The position numbers were made by a program, and so were the translations under genes. The notes below the pieces were generated by a model. The model made no database searches and was not told where the DNA came from. It was given only the letters and a program-made list of their open reading frames with translations. Shown in pieces: positions 1 through 8,440 of a stretch of 64,000 nucleotides of DNA (position 1 is the first letter of the stretch; the number at the start of each line of letters is the position of its first letter). The stretch spans positions 62,001 through 126,000 of the forward strand of contig NZ_LYBM01000005.1 of the NCBI RefSeq assembly GCF_001707825.1, read 5' to 3'. This stretch comes from Veronia pacifica. GTDB lineage: Bacteria; Pseudomonadota; Gammaproteobacteria; Enterobacterales; Vibrionaceae.

Positions 1-2
1 AC

Positions 3-860
3 CTCGAAAACTCTGTCGTCGATAGCCTGTATATTGCTTTAACCGATCAGCCCCGTCGGGTTGTCGAGATAAAAGCGATGGCAGGAGAGGCGACACTTTG
101 CTCTATCAACGCTGTCTTCCGTGTGACTGATGCTGAAGTCAGTGCAGCGGTACTGGAAGAGGATATGCTGAATGCAGCTCACGACGACGATACACAGGCG
201 CAATCTGCCGGGGGTAACGTCGATGTGATTGAAAATTTCAATATCGGTGTCGATGTGATTAACCTCAAGCGAGACTTTGCTTCTGAGGGGCGCTTTACCT
301 TCACTCAATTGGCAAATCGATTGGATATTCAGCAAGTCGGCGACGATACCCGATTACAAATTTTTGATGTCAGTGCCACTCTTCAGCGCACCATACTGGT
401 TAAAGGACGGCCTCTAAGCGCCATGCTGGGTGTTGATTGCCACAGTATGAATCAGGATGAGATCATCGAGGCGATGCTGATGTCTGGGCAGCTTGCTGTC
501 TTTGGTAACGAAGATGAAAGCTTCGCACCTGAGTCAACGCAAGTGGTAATGAATGCAGTTGAAACACAGCATGTTGAGATGCAAGAAGGAGATGGTGTCT
601 GCGATCTGTCGACATTACTGCCTGCCAGTCTTCATGGTCAGCAATCTGTAGAAGTTCTCAGGGATTATATCCGCCCCGAAATTACGGCATCTGGTATTGT
701 GCTTCACGTTTCTGGAACACCCGGAGGAGAGGCCATTGCCAATATTGAACTTGATCACTTGAGTCTGGCATCACTGGGTCTTGATGATACTGCGACGGGA
801 GGGGATATCCTTCGTTGTATGTTAGAACGGCAGGCTTTGGTGCTTGAGCCTCAGACTTGA
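3..860 (+). CDS. C-terminal part of a large secreted protein (type I secretion-like tail), 5' truncated by window edge
   Basis: The reading frame is open to the left edge, so the N-terminus lies outside the window; an internal ATG at 78 is not a convincing start. Two related modules follow one another. The first (about bases 240-520) contains VDVINLKRDF, then LANRLDIQQVGDDTRLQIF, ILVKGRPLSAMLG and an acidic end. The second (about 600-850) repeats this plan with DLSTLLPA, LRDYIRPEI, NIELDHLSLASLGL and a final LERQALVLEP. This pattern (hydrophobic DL start, a beta-rich middle, a short I-L-x-G-x-x-L line and a hydrophobic C-terminal tail) resembles the C-terminal target modules of large RTX/VCBS-type proteins exported by type I secretion. 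That is a family-level inference; the passenger part is not visible. No secretion genes lie downstream within the window. Confidence 0.5.
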   Translation, partial: LENSVVDSLYIALTDQPRRVVEIKAMAGEATLCSINAVFRVTDAEVSAAVLEEDMLNAAHDDDTQAQSAGGNVDVIENFNIGVDVINLKRDFASEGRFTFTQLANRLDIQQVGDDTRLQIFDVSATLQRTILVKGRPLSAMLGVDCHSMNQDEIIEAMLMSGQLAVFGNEDESFAPESTQVVMNAVETQHVEMQEGDGVCDLSTLLPASLHGQQSVEVLRDYIRPEITASGIVLHVSGTPGGEAIANIELDHLSLASLGLDDTATGGDILRCMLERQALVLEPQT

Positions 861-931
861 CCTTAACGCTTGATCAAATTGAAGTGGGCAGGCAATCTTC
901 GCGTCAGCGTTAATAACGAGACCTGAAAAAC

Positions 932-1672
932 ATGAAGACACTATTTGCTCACCGTGGCATGTCGTCGCTGGCCCCTGAAAATACCCTGTCAGCATTCTCG
1001 ATAGTCAAATCTCACGGTATTGGCTGGATAGAATGTGACGTCGATGTGCTGGCTGATGGCACTGTTGTTGTGTCACATGACGATACCCTCGACCGCTGCA
1101 CTGATAAAACAGGTAGTTTATACGCATTGAACCAGAGTGACCTGACAACTATTGATGCAGGCAGCTGGTTTGGTGATGAATTTAGCGGAGAGCCCTTGCC
1201 AACGTTTGAACAGTTGATCGAGTTGGTAAACGAACATCAGCTAAATATAAATGTGGAAATAAAATCGTGTGCTGCAGGTTGGCCCATGACGTTGAAGCTG
1301 ATAGATGGAGTCATTAAAGGACTGGAGCAACTCTCGCCGACATCAGAGCTTCTGGTTTCTTGCTTCAATCATTTGGCTCTTGCTGAATTCAAACGAAAAC
1401 AGCCCCACGTCGATGTTGCTTGTCTGTTCGAAGCTGAAGACTTCGGTCATGACTGGTTGTCATCCGCTCAGTCATGCTCTGCTTCGGCGATACATCTAAA
1501 CGATTTGAGCGTGGACAAAGAGACAGTGGCTCGTATTAAAGCGGCGGGTTATCGGGTAAATGTTTACACGGTCAATGACTTTGCAAGAGCCAATCAATTG
1601 TTCAACTGGGGGGTAGACGGGATTTTCACTGACATTGGTCATGAGTTTCCTTCCCGTTACCGACAATATTAG
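932..1672 (+). CDS. ugpQ: Glycerophosphodiester phosphodiesterase, cytosolic
   Basis: Hydrolyses glycerophosphodiesters to glycerol-3-phosphate and an alcohol. The 246-residue protein has no signal peptide, which fits the cytoplasmic UgpQ type rather than periplasmic GlpQ. The N-terminus carries the GDPD signature: AHRG at residues 6-9, PENTLSAF with the metal-ligand Glu, then IECDV with a Glu/Asp pair and SHDDTLDR with the catalytic His. Further on come VEIKS and a C-terminal VNVYTVND...GVDGIFTD, both typical of the TIM-barrel family. It is a single gene on the plus strand; the next gene converges on it from the other side. No phosphate or glycerol-phosphate transport genes are nearby. Family assignment is firm; the substrate is inferred. 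Confidence 0.9.
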   Translation: MKTLFAHRGMSSLAPENTLSAFSIVKSHGIGWIECDVDVLADGTVVVSHDDTLDRCTDKTGSLYALNQSDLTTIDAGSWFGDEFSGEPLPTFEQLIELVNEHQLNINVEIKSCAAGWPMTLKLIDGVIKGLEQLSPTSELLVSCFNHLALAEFKRKQPHVDVACLFEAEDFGHDWLSSAQSCSASAIHLNDLSVDKETVARIKAAGYRVNVYTVNDFARANQLFNWGVDGIFTDIGHEFPSRYRQY

Positions 1673-1754
1673 CCCGCTGATATAACGCTGACCTTGCTAA
1701 CCCATGCGCTATCGCGATGGATGGCGTGGTCAGAACGCTATCTGTTGTGAGGTG

Positions 1755-3926
1755 TTAGGCTTTAGACGTATTCAATGCTTTGCTGTTCAGGCTTCCAATT
1801 AGACTGTAAAGCTCAGGAATAATCCGTTCGATAAGACTCAATTGGCGTAAAATAAACTCCGCGGAGTCTGATGAATGGTTCAACTCCCGCCAGCTACTTG
1901 GCCTTTCTTCCCACTGTAATGCGGCAATATCAGGATCAGGGTTATCAATTTCGTTTACCAGCTGAGCGAGTCCGTCTGAGACATGCTGATGCGCGGTCTC
2001 AATTGCTTCCAGAAGATCGCCACTCTCAATCGGTTGTCGGTGAGCACCAATTGCCGAAATATAACCCAGCATCGCGTTGGTTAAACAAAGAAAGCGAAAA
2101 CCCTCGTCGGTGGCCGTTCGATATCTGCCGGGCTCAGCCAACATGTTACTCATGGCCGTTGTCAGCTGTGAATCCTTGTTATGTGCCTGACGCCTCACAA
2201 CCCGATACTCCACCGTATCTTGCTTACCTTCATGGTATTGCGTTAATACCTTTTGCAGGTACTGGCTATTGGCGGTCAGGGTATCTGACATGATGCCTCG
2301 CAGTCGGTGTGCCTGCCAGTCAGGCAGAATAAACCTCACCGCCAGTGCCGCGATGATGCAGCCCGCAATCGTATCCGCCATCCTGGGAACCATTACCGCA
2401 AAGCCATGCCCAAGTTGATTAAACGACATCAGGACAAACAGAGTGATACAGGTTGTCGCCAGCATGTAGTGAGTGACGCGGAAAGCAAAAAACAACATCC
2501 CAAAAACGACCATTAACGCCAGTTGTCCGCCCGAGTCTGGGAACAGCGTCATCAGGGGCAACCCGGCGGCAAGACCTGAAACTGTGCCAAACACTCTGTC
2601 AGTCAGTTTTGAACGGGTTGCGGCATAGCTGGGCTGACAGACGAAGAGCGCGGTGAGCATCAGCCAGTATCCCTGTTCCAAATCCAGCATCTGAATGACG
2701 CCATAACCCACTGTTAAAGCGGTAGCAAGGCGGATCCCATGCCTAAACAACAGAGCTTTTGGCGTCAGTTGGGCTTTGATCCGATAAAACTTCTCCTTCA
2801 CGCTGTGTGCTTCAAAGTCAGCCAGTTCACTGTCAGCTTGTTCGTTTGCGACAAAATGCGCGTTTGTCACGTTGTTAAGCTGGTTTTCAACCGTTTCGAG
2901 GTTGCGAAATAAGTAATCAACCTGAGCGATGAGTTCACTGCTTGCCTGCGTATTGTGTTGTTTTACATACTCAATGGCATCAGCCAGCTCGAGTAAAAGC
3001 CGTTGATTGGCCTCAGCATGCTGATAGGGCTGTGCCAAAGTAATCGCCTCAGCAATGGCACGGCAGGAGTGAGCTTGCTGCTGCATCAACAAGCGAACTC
3101 TGAACAACAAATCACTATGGAAAAAGGCATCGTACAAGTCGGCATAGAGATAGTGAGAAGAGCTGATCCGCTCATGAATATCTTGTGCAATAAAGTAAGA
3201 CTGAAGCAAAGCCGATGTGGTGTTATTTGATGCTGAACGACGGGTGCGACTCAGTAAGGCTGATTTTGCCAGATTGAGAGCACCGACTACCTGACTGTTC
3301 TGGTTGGCCAGTTTGAGCCGGGTCTGTTGAGGACTTGGCTCGCTGGTGGGAAGAAACAAATCTGATTTAAGACTGAAATAATCCCCGAGTTCAGCAAATA
3401 TTGATGACAAGTGGTGCTGCACGGGCTGCAAAGGCCAGATTGCTAACCATATAAGAGAAATGAGCCCGTACCAGCTCGCGCCTGACATTAACAAGGTTGG
3501 TTGGAGAAGCGCCGTACCATCCTCCACACTTAACATGGTGTATACCGCAATCATAAGAGACGCGAAAGCGATGGTGGCATAGCGGCTGCCTATAGCGCCA
3601 AGCATGACAAAAAAGAACGTTGAGCAGAAAAGTCCGGCAGCAAATAATTCGGGATAGGGAAATAAAAAAGAAACAGAAAGGGTGGCAATGCTGAAGCAAA
3701 TAAGGGTAACGGTCAGAGATTTAAAACGCCCCACTAAACTGTCGTCTGTTTCCGCTAACGCTGAAGCAATCACACCCAGTACAAGAGGATTGATTGCTTC
3801 AATGCTATTTTGCCACCAGCAAGCGAGCACAATACTACTAAGTGCTATGAAAACGCGGATACTGTAGTTAATTCGGCTATTAGACCAATAATGACGAAAC
3901 TTATTAGGGGTTAACTGACGGTTCAT
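1755..3926 (-). CDS. yccS: YccS/FUSC-family inner membrane protein
   Basis: A 723-residue membrane protein of the YccS family (E. coli YccS is about 717 residues). The first 180 residues hold a cluster of hydrophobic helices, then a soluble stretch of about 200 residues, then a second membrane cluster around residues 400-520 (ALTVGYGVIQMLDLEQGYWLMLTALFVCQPSYAAT is the hallmark region), then a soluble C-terminal tail. A GTG start at 3989 would add 21 residues; I prefer the ATG at 3926 because it gives the family length. FUSC-type proteins resemble aromatic-acid efflux components, but the YccS substrate is not established. It lies divergent from helD, which matches the yccS-helD neighbourhood of enterobacteria. 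Confidence 0.82.
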   Translation of the reverse strand: MNRQLTPNKFRHYWSNSRINYSIRVFIALSSIVLACWWQNSIEAINPLVLGVIASALAETDDSLVGRFKSLTVTLICFSIATLSVSFLFPYPELFAAGLFCSTFFFVMLGAIGSRYATIAFASLMIAVYTMLSVEDGTALLQPTLLMSGASWYGLISLIWLAIWPLQPVQHHLSSIFAELGDYFSLKSDLFLPTSEPSPQQTRLKLANQNSQVVGALNLAKSALLSRTRRSASNNTTSALLQSYFIAQDIHERISSSHYLYADLYDAFFHSDLLFRVRLLMQQQAHSCRAIAEAITLAQPYQHAEANQRLLLELADAIEYVKQHNTQASSELIAQVDYLFRNLETVENQLNNVTNAHFVANEQADSELADFEAHSVKEKFYRIKAQLTPKALLFRHGIRLATALTVGYGVIQMLDLEQGYWLMLTALFVCQPSYAATRSKLTDRVFGTVSGLAAGLPLMTLFPDSGGQLALMVVFGMLFFAFRVTHYMLATTCITLFVLMSFNQLGHGFAVMVPRMADTIAGCIIAALAVRFILPDWQAHRLRGIMSDTLTANSQYLQKVLTQYHEGKQDTVEYRVVRRQAHNKDSQLTTAMSNMLAEPGRYRTATDEGFRFLCLTNAMLGYISAIGAHRQPIESGDLLEAIETAHQHVSDGLAQLVNEIDNPDPDIAALQWEERPSSWRELNHSSDSAEFILRQLSLIERIIPELYSLIGSLNSKALNTSKA

Positions 3927-4083
3927 TGGAGTTCCGAGCCACTTTTTATTGGTCAATAAGTTACCAGAATTAGGGGTGTAATGTGTCACATATCAACAAA
4001 AAACTGAGAATTCACACTCATGTTATGAGAACTGATGGAAATACTGCTATTCTCGCTAAAAACAATGCAGATTTATTAACACT

Positions 4084-6216
4084 ATGAAACTTACCGCTAG
4101 TCCCTTTGCACAATGGTTTGTGCAGGGTGACCACTTCAGTATTGCCGTTGGTGAAAACTGCTTAAAGTTAGAGTCAAAAAAAATGTTCGAAACCGTCCCT
4201 TTTGCATTGTGGGATGGTCAGTGTCGAATTCGTCGCGGCATATTCTGGGGCGAGCTGACACTTTTTGTCTCACCGTTTGATACGCAGGCAAGAATAATCA
4301 GAATTCATGGACTGAACTGGCGGAAACTCGAAACCTTCGCTCAGAGCCTGGCTGAACATCATCGCCTGTGGATGGACGAGCAGAAAATACTGTTGAAACC
4401 CATTTTGCCGCAGATCGATGCTTTGCTTGCCGAACTTGATGATGCGCCTTACTACCTCAGGGTCGATGACGTTGCACAATGGCAGAGTAGGTTTCACAAG
4501 GTGTTGACAGATTATGGCGTTAGTTTTGCTGTGTTGAATGCTGTCGTACCCGCCATTCATCAAAGAGCACTGGCATGGCTCGAAAAGCCAGACCAAGCCC
4601 GTACCGAGAGAAATCAGGCGTGGCTGACCGAAACGCTCTCTATCTGGCAGCCTTTCTTTGACACGGCCGAATCATCACCGCTTAATCAGTCCCAACGACA
4701 TGCTGTCTTGCAGGATGAGAGCCATAATCTCCTTTTGGCAGGTGCAGGGTCGGGTAAAACCAGTGTGCTTACTGCTCGCGCAAGATATCTTGTTGCCAGT
4801 GGTCAGGCTCAACCCTCAGAGATCTTGCTCCTAGCGTTTGGCAAAAAAGCGGCAGAGGAACTGAAACAAAGGTTGGGCCAACCTGAGATGAAAGGGATTC
4901 AGGTGGCGACGTTTCACAGCTTTGCATTGGAGACTATCAGGAAGCTGACGGGCAAGGCACCTGACATTTCACACCTTGCCAGTGAGGACTGCAGCCGCTC
5001 AGCTTTCATTACCTTGGCGCTTTCCGAACAGTGGCAGAATAAAACCCAGCTTAACCGATGGAACAAGTACTTTTCTGAATGGCCTCTTCCCGGGGTTGAT
5101 AGAGATGGCGAACTGGTTAAGCAAGCGCACTCAGAAAAGCTTCATCAGTGGATTTGGCGAAGGCTCAGTTTGTTGTTACAGCAGAATGAGAGTATGACCA
5201 AAGTTAAACAGAACATAGACTCAACAGATAAGCAGGCTAATGCGGAGTTCGGTCTTATCGCCCCTTTGGTTAAGGCCTATCAGGACGTGCTGAAAAAAGA
5301 GGGGACGACCGACTTTGACGGATTAATCCGTCAGGCAGCGAAACTGCTACAGCGTAAACATGGTGCGGATGTCAGTGGGATTCGATTTATCATGGTCGAC
5401 GAATATCAAGATATTTCCCCATTGAGAATGACAATGCTGGAAGCCCTGTGCTGTGCAAAGAAAAGCCGAACGCCTTCTCTGTTTGCTGTCGGTGATGATT
5501 GGCAGGCAATATACCGCTTCACTGGTGCTGATGTATGCCTGACAACCGATTTTTCTGAGCGGTTCCCAGATGGAAATATTAGCTACTTAGATACCACTTA
5601 TCGCTTTAACAATATGATAGGAGAAGTCGCGAATCGATTTGTCTGTCAGAACCCACTACAGCTTGAGAAGCCGCTGAATAGTATCAAAACGCAGAAGAAA
5701 AAAGCCGTGACTGTGATTGGAGAGGGAAATGAGGCAGACATTATGGCAGATCTGTCCCAGCGTCATCAATCTGCCAGTGTTCTCATCATTGGTCGTAATA
5801 ACAGCCATAGACCGACCCAACTGGCGGATTGGCAATCTCGCTTCAGCAACCTTGATATTGATTATTTAACCGCGCACGCAAGCAAGGGCAGGGAAGCGGA
5901 CTTTGTCTTTGTCGTAAATGTTGATCAGGATGTTTTCCCGCCACGAGTCAGAAATGAGGCTATGCTGGATGCGCTTTTGCCGCAGCAAGATGTGATAGAG
6001 GATGCTGAGGAACGGCGGCTATTTTATGTTGCGCTGACAAGGGCTAAGGAGCACGTATGGTTGAGCTGTTCACCTGATAGGCCTTCCCCTTTTGTTTGTG
6101 AATTAATTGACGAGTGCTATCCAGTGCTCAAGAAGTTAGCTGGGCTGACAAAGCGAAAGGTTCAGACTGTTCTGCAGGGTGAAGACGTAGAGTTGGCAAG
6201 TACCAATGATGGTTGA
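4084..6216 (+). CDS. helD: DNA helicase IV (UvrD/Rep superfamily 1)
   Basis: ATP-dependent 3'-5' DNA helicase, cytoplasmic, 710 residues against 684 in E. coli HelD. The N-terminal 190 residues are the HelD-specific region (QWFVQGDHFSIAVGE). SF1 motifs follow: NQSQRHAV Q-motif, Walker A AGAGSGKT near residue 220, VATFHSFALE (Ia), Walker B VDEYQDISP near residue 440, GDDWQAIYRFTGA (III), TTYRFNN (IV), LTAHASKGREADFVFVV (V) and RRLFYVALTRAKEHVWL (VI). All motifs look intact. It is divergent from yccS, as in related genomes, and converges on the BLUF gene with only 6 bases between the stop codons. Confidence 0.95.
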   Translation: MKLTASPFAQWFVQGDHFSIAVGENCLKLESKKMFETVPFALWDGQCRIRRGIFWGELTLFVSPFDTQARIIRIHGLNWRKLETFAQSLAEHHRLWMDEQKILLKPILPQIDALLAELDDAPYYLRVDDVAQWQSRFHKVLTDYGVSFAVLNAVVPAIHQRALAWLEKPDQARTERNQAWLTETLSIWQPFFDTAESSPLNQSQRHAVLQDESHNLLLAGAGSGKTSVLTARARYLVASGQAQPSEILLLAFGKKAAEELKQRLGQPEMKGIQVATFHSFALETIRKLTGKAPDISHLASEDCSRSAFITLALSEQWQNKTQLNRWNKYFSEWPLPGVDRDGELVKQAHSEKLHQWIWRRLSLLLQQNESMTKVKQNIDSTDKQANAEFGLIAPLVKAYQDVLKKEGTTDFDGLIRQAAKLLQRKHGADVSGIRFIMVDEYQDISPLRMTMLEALCCAKKSRTPSLFAVGDDWQAIYRFTGADVCLTTDFSERFPDGNISYLDTTYRFNNMIGEVANRFVCQNPLQLEKPLNSIKTQKKKAVTVIGEGNEADIMADLSQRHQSASVLIIGRNNSHRPTQLADWQSRFSNLDIDYLTAHASKGREADFVFVVNVDQDVFPPRVRNEAMLDALLPQQDVIEDAEERRLFYVALTRAKEHVWLSCSPDRPSPFVCELIDECYPVLKKLAGLTKRKVQTVLQGEDVELASTNDG

Positions 6217-6222
6217 TGCTGC

Positions 6223-6633
6223 TTACTTTTTGAATGCCAGCAATAAGCTGAGAGCTTCTCCTGGATCGAAGGTGACGGATGGATCGTCGCTGAAAAAAGA
6301 CTGATGCTGTGACAATCTGGGATCATTGTCCTGAATGTGATGAAAAGCCATCGGGGTGGCATCAAATGCCCTTTCTGAGATGGCAAGTTTGCTCATCTCA
6401 CGCACGCCATAATGGCGGTTATCGCGACAAATCTTTTCGTACAAACACACAAGGTGGTCGTTTGGCCCTTCAATTGCCTGAATAAAATCTCCGTCTCTGT
6501 AGAGCAACATGCCTGTTACCCCTGTGGATTGATTTCGTTGTCGGATGTCTTCTAATAATTCATCCAACTCGCGGTCAGAGAAAGGATGCTCCGCACTGCT
6601 TATGTAAATAATCTGCGTAAGATCATTTTTCAT
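6223..6633 (-). CDS. BLUF-domain blue-light sensor (stand-alone)
   Basis: A 136-residue single-domain BLUF protein, which would bind FAD and sense blue light. Visible signature residues are Tyr10 in IIYIS, Asn34 in RQRNQSTGVTGMLLY and Gln52 in DFIQAIEG; the Tyr10-Asn34-Gln52 spacing equals that of AppA (Y21, N45, Q63). Met95 matches the conserved Met of the WxM segment, but the position of the Trp is Thr93 (ATPMAF). A ribosome site GAGGG precedes the ATG. No effector domain is fused, so it probably acts through a partner protein, as PixD/YcgF-type short BLUF proteins do; no obvious partner is encoded beside it. It converges on helD. Confidence 0.87.
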   Translation of the reverse strand: MKNDLTQIIYISSAEHPFSDRELDELLEDIRQRNQSTGVTGMLLYRDGDFIQAIEGPNDHLVCLYEKICRDNRHYGVREMSKLAISERAFDATPMAFHHIQDNDPRLSQHQSFFSDDPSVTFDPGEALSLLLAFKK

Positions 6634-7023
6634 AACACCCTCTGGACATTATTAAACCTAGTTTTTATTTAGAACATAAAGGCTTATAAGGTGATACATC
6701 AAACAACTGAGTGTTAAATCACTGCTGAAGGTGGCCTCTATACTTATGAGAATAGTACAAACCCTAATATCTCCTAGCAGTCCTTCATGGTTATTTTTAG
6801 ACGTTGCCGACCATGAATTCTTTTCAAAGCATGTCATTTAACAGGGAGAATTTAGTCTGAAAAACCGCTCAAATCCCGTGATAACACTCTGTAGTGTCGC
6901 TTAATAAAGGATCAGAAAATAAAGATATATTGCACATTTTGTGACATTGCGCAGCTCTTTATATCGACCTTGCTAATGATAATCATTATCATTAGCGTCT
7001 TTGGTGTCCGTTAGGTAAATATC
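6634..7023. other. Intergenic region between BLUF gene and 132-aa gene
   Basis: About 390 bases separate the divergent BLUF gene and the 132-residue gene. The only strong signal is the Fur operator at 6972-6996. A 31-codon frame from the ATG at 6746 has no convincing ribosome site and I do not call it. Confidence 0.5.
6972..6996 (+). promoter_or_regulatory. Fur box (perfect 25-bp palindrome)
   Basis: The left arm GCTAATGATAAT and the right arm ATTATCATTAGC are exact reverse complements around a single central C. The first 19 bases match the Fur consensus GATAATGATAATCATTATC at 18 of 19 positions, and the reverse strand gives the same match. It ends 27 bases before the ATG at 7024, placing it over the likely promoter/leader. 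The next divergent gene (BLUF) starts 340 bases away, so control of the downstream 132-residue gene is the natural reading. Confidence 0.88.
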
Positions 7024-7422
7024 ATGCCAGATTCAGACTACATCAAGCGAATGGACGAATACCGCAAAGCTTTCGAGTGTGCCAATACTGTTCTTACTTT
7101 CCGGTTGGTAGCAATGAAAAGCGGTAAGCCGGGAATTTGTAAATTAAAAGATTTGATTACTGCAAGCCTCGAACTCGCCGGTGTCTGCCATCACTACGAT
7201 GACATCTTGAGGCACTACGAGTTGTTGATTTGGTTACATCATCAAATTGCTTTGTATCATAGGCTGGATGAGGCTGGGCCTGGGCTGCAAATGATATGCC
7301 GTGTAGAAGCCAGACAGATAGCCGATAAGATTAAAGATCTTGAACCCATCCTTAACGAAAGTCACATTGCTCCGTTTATTGAGTTGTTGGAGCCTGAGAG
7401 GGAATACGAGCTCAAGCCTTAA
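7024..7422 (+). CDS. Uncharacterised 132-aa protein, predicted Fur-regulated
   Basis: I do not recognise a family. The protein is soluble and seems mostly helical, with no signal peptide or membrane segment. Features include a basic N-terminal region, a CHHYDDILRHYELLIWLHHQ segment (residues about 55-74) rich in His and aromatic residues, three other cysteines, and an acidic C-terminal end. The ATG at 7024 is the first in frame after the operator; TTAGGT a few bases upstream is a weak ribosome site. The gene stands alone: the BLUF gene is divergent and the pentapeptide gene converges on it. The upstream Fur palindrome predicts expression when iron is scarce. A role in iron or haem handling is only an inference from that control. 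Confidence 0.75.
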   Translation: MPDSDYIKRMDEYRKAFECANTVLTFRLVAMKSGKPGICKLKDLITASLELAGVCHHYDDILRHYELLIWLHHQIALYHRLDEAGPGLQMICRVEARQIADKIKDLEPILNESHIAPFIELLEPEREYELKP

Positions 7423-7472
7423 TTGTGGGGACTTCGTCAAGGTTATATCTGCCAATTTTCGGTTGATTATTG

Positions 7473-8129
7473 TCAGTCAACGAGTGTGATACCCAGACTC
7501 GTCAATAAGTTAACCGCCTCATCTCGCGGCATTACGGTCTTGTTAAGATGATTGATTTTAAGATTGATATCGAAATTGACAGACCTCTCTAGATCGCAGC
7601 CCTCTAAGTTTGTTTGTTCGAACTTAGCATCACTTAAATCGCAGCCGTTTAGCTTTGCACTGACTAGGCTAGCGCCGCGGAAATCAACATTATGCATTCG
7701 ACAGTCGCTAAATATTGCTTCACCCATATCCAATTCAAAAAATGAGGACTTGTTAAGTACGCACGCGATAAAGCGTAGTTGAGAGCCAGAATCAAATGGC
7801 GTCCACCTTGCCTGAACCCAGTCAATACCAACCAGTTTACAGTCAGAAAATTCTACATTGCTCAGACGGGTTTGTGAAAAGGTGACAAGGCTGAGATTGC
7901 ACCTCTCAAACCTACAGTCAACAAGACGGCAGTGGTCCAGTTCGCACTCACTCAGGTCGCACTCAACAAAAGTACAGGATTCAAATTCAATATTTTTTAA
8001 GCGATTGAAGCTGCAGGAAAGCTGGAAGAAATTCTGTTCTATGTACTCTTTGTGACTTCCTATCCGTGACACTGTGATACCCTCCTGACTGTATTGGAAA
8101 CGATTCTTTAAACGTATTCGCTGATACAT
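7473..8129 (-). CDS. McbG/Qnr-like pentapeptide-repeat protein
   Basis: A 218-residue protein made of pentapeptide repeats of the A(D/N)LxX type from about residue 45 to 180 (FESCTFVECDLSECELDHC, DFRGASLVSAKLNGCDLSDA and similar), which would form a right-handed quadrilateral beta-helix. Members such as Qnr, MfpA and McbG mimic DNA and protect gyrase from quinolones or microcin B17. The C-terminal tail matches the McbG tail as I remember it (D-I-N-x-x-I-N, then I/M-P, then L-x-x-x-G), and the length equals that of Qnr. A central break (about residues 105-125, WVQARWTPF) resembles the loop region of this group. Gyrase protection is inferred. Single gene, convergent with the Fur-linked gene. 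Confidence 0.78.
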   Translation of the reverse strand: MYQRIRLKNRFQYSQEGITVSRIGSHKEYIEQNFFQLSCSFNRLKNIEFESCTFVECDLSECELDHCRLVDCRFERCNLSLVTFSQTRLSNVEFSDCKLVGIDWVQARWTPFDSGSQLRFIACVLNKSSFFELDMGEAIFSDCRMHNVDFRGASLVSAKLNGCDLSDAKFEQTNLEGCDLERSVNFDINLKINHLNKTVMPRDEAVNLLTSLGITLVD

Positions 8130-8440
8130 AAAAGTGCGCCAATCAGTAGAATAACTGACTGATATGATGCAATTAAGTCAGGATAACGTGTTCCTCAAAA
8201 AACTCTTCCATCCCGTTCTTCGTCAGGTATCTATTGTCACCCTCCCCATTTCAGCGGCAGTCTAAATTAGAGATTTTTCACGTGCCAGATATTTGGTGAT
8301 TTCCTTCGAGCAGTGACGTTTGGGGTATGGAGACGGTCTCAATTTTTACGTATTAATAACATTGGACAAATCTTAGGAACTATATTGAATTTTTTGCGGT
8401 GAATTAACCTGTCAGCGTCTCTAAATGGAAGCTTAAATTT
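8130..8440. other. Intergenic region, nothing recognised
   Basis: About 310 bases between two divergent genes. It must hold promoters for both but I see no distinctive operator, repeat or small gene. Confidence 0.4.

Noticed and set aside
1673-1754. Possible hairpin between ugpQ and yccS (TGACC...GGTCA)
   Set aside because: The arms are short and interrupted; not enough for a terminator call.
6746-6841. 31-codon frame starting ATG in the BLUF/132-aa intergenic region
   Set aside because: No ribosome site, no conserved-looking sequence, length near random expectation.
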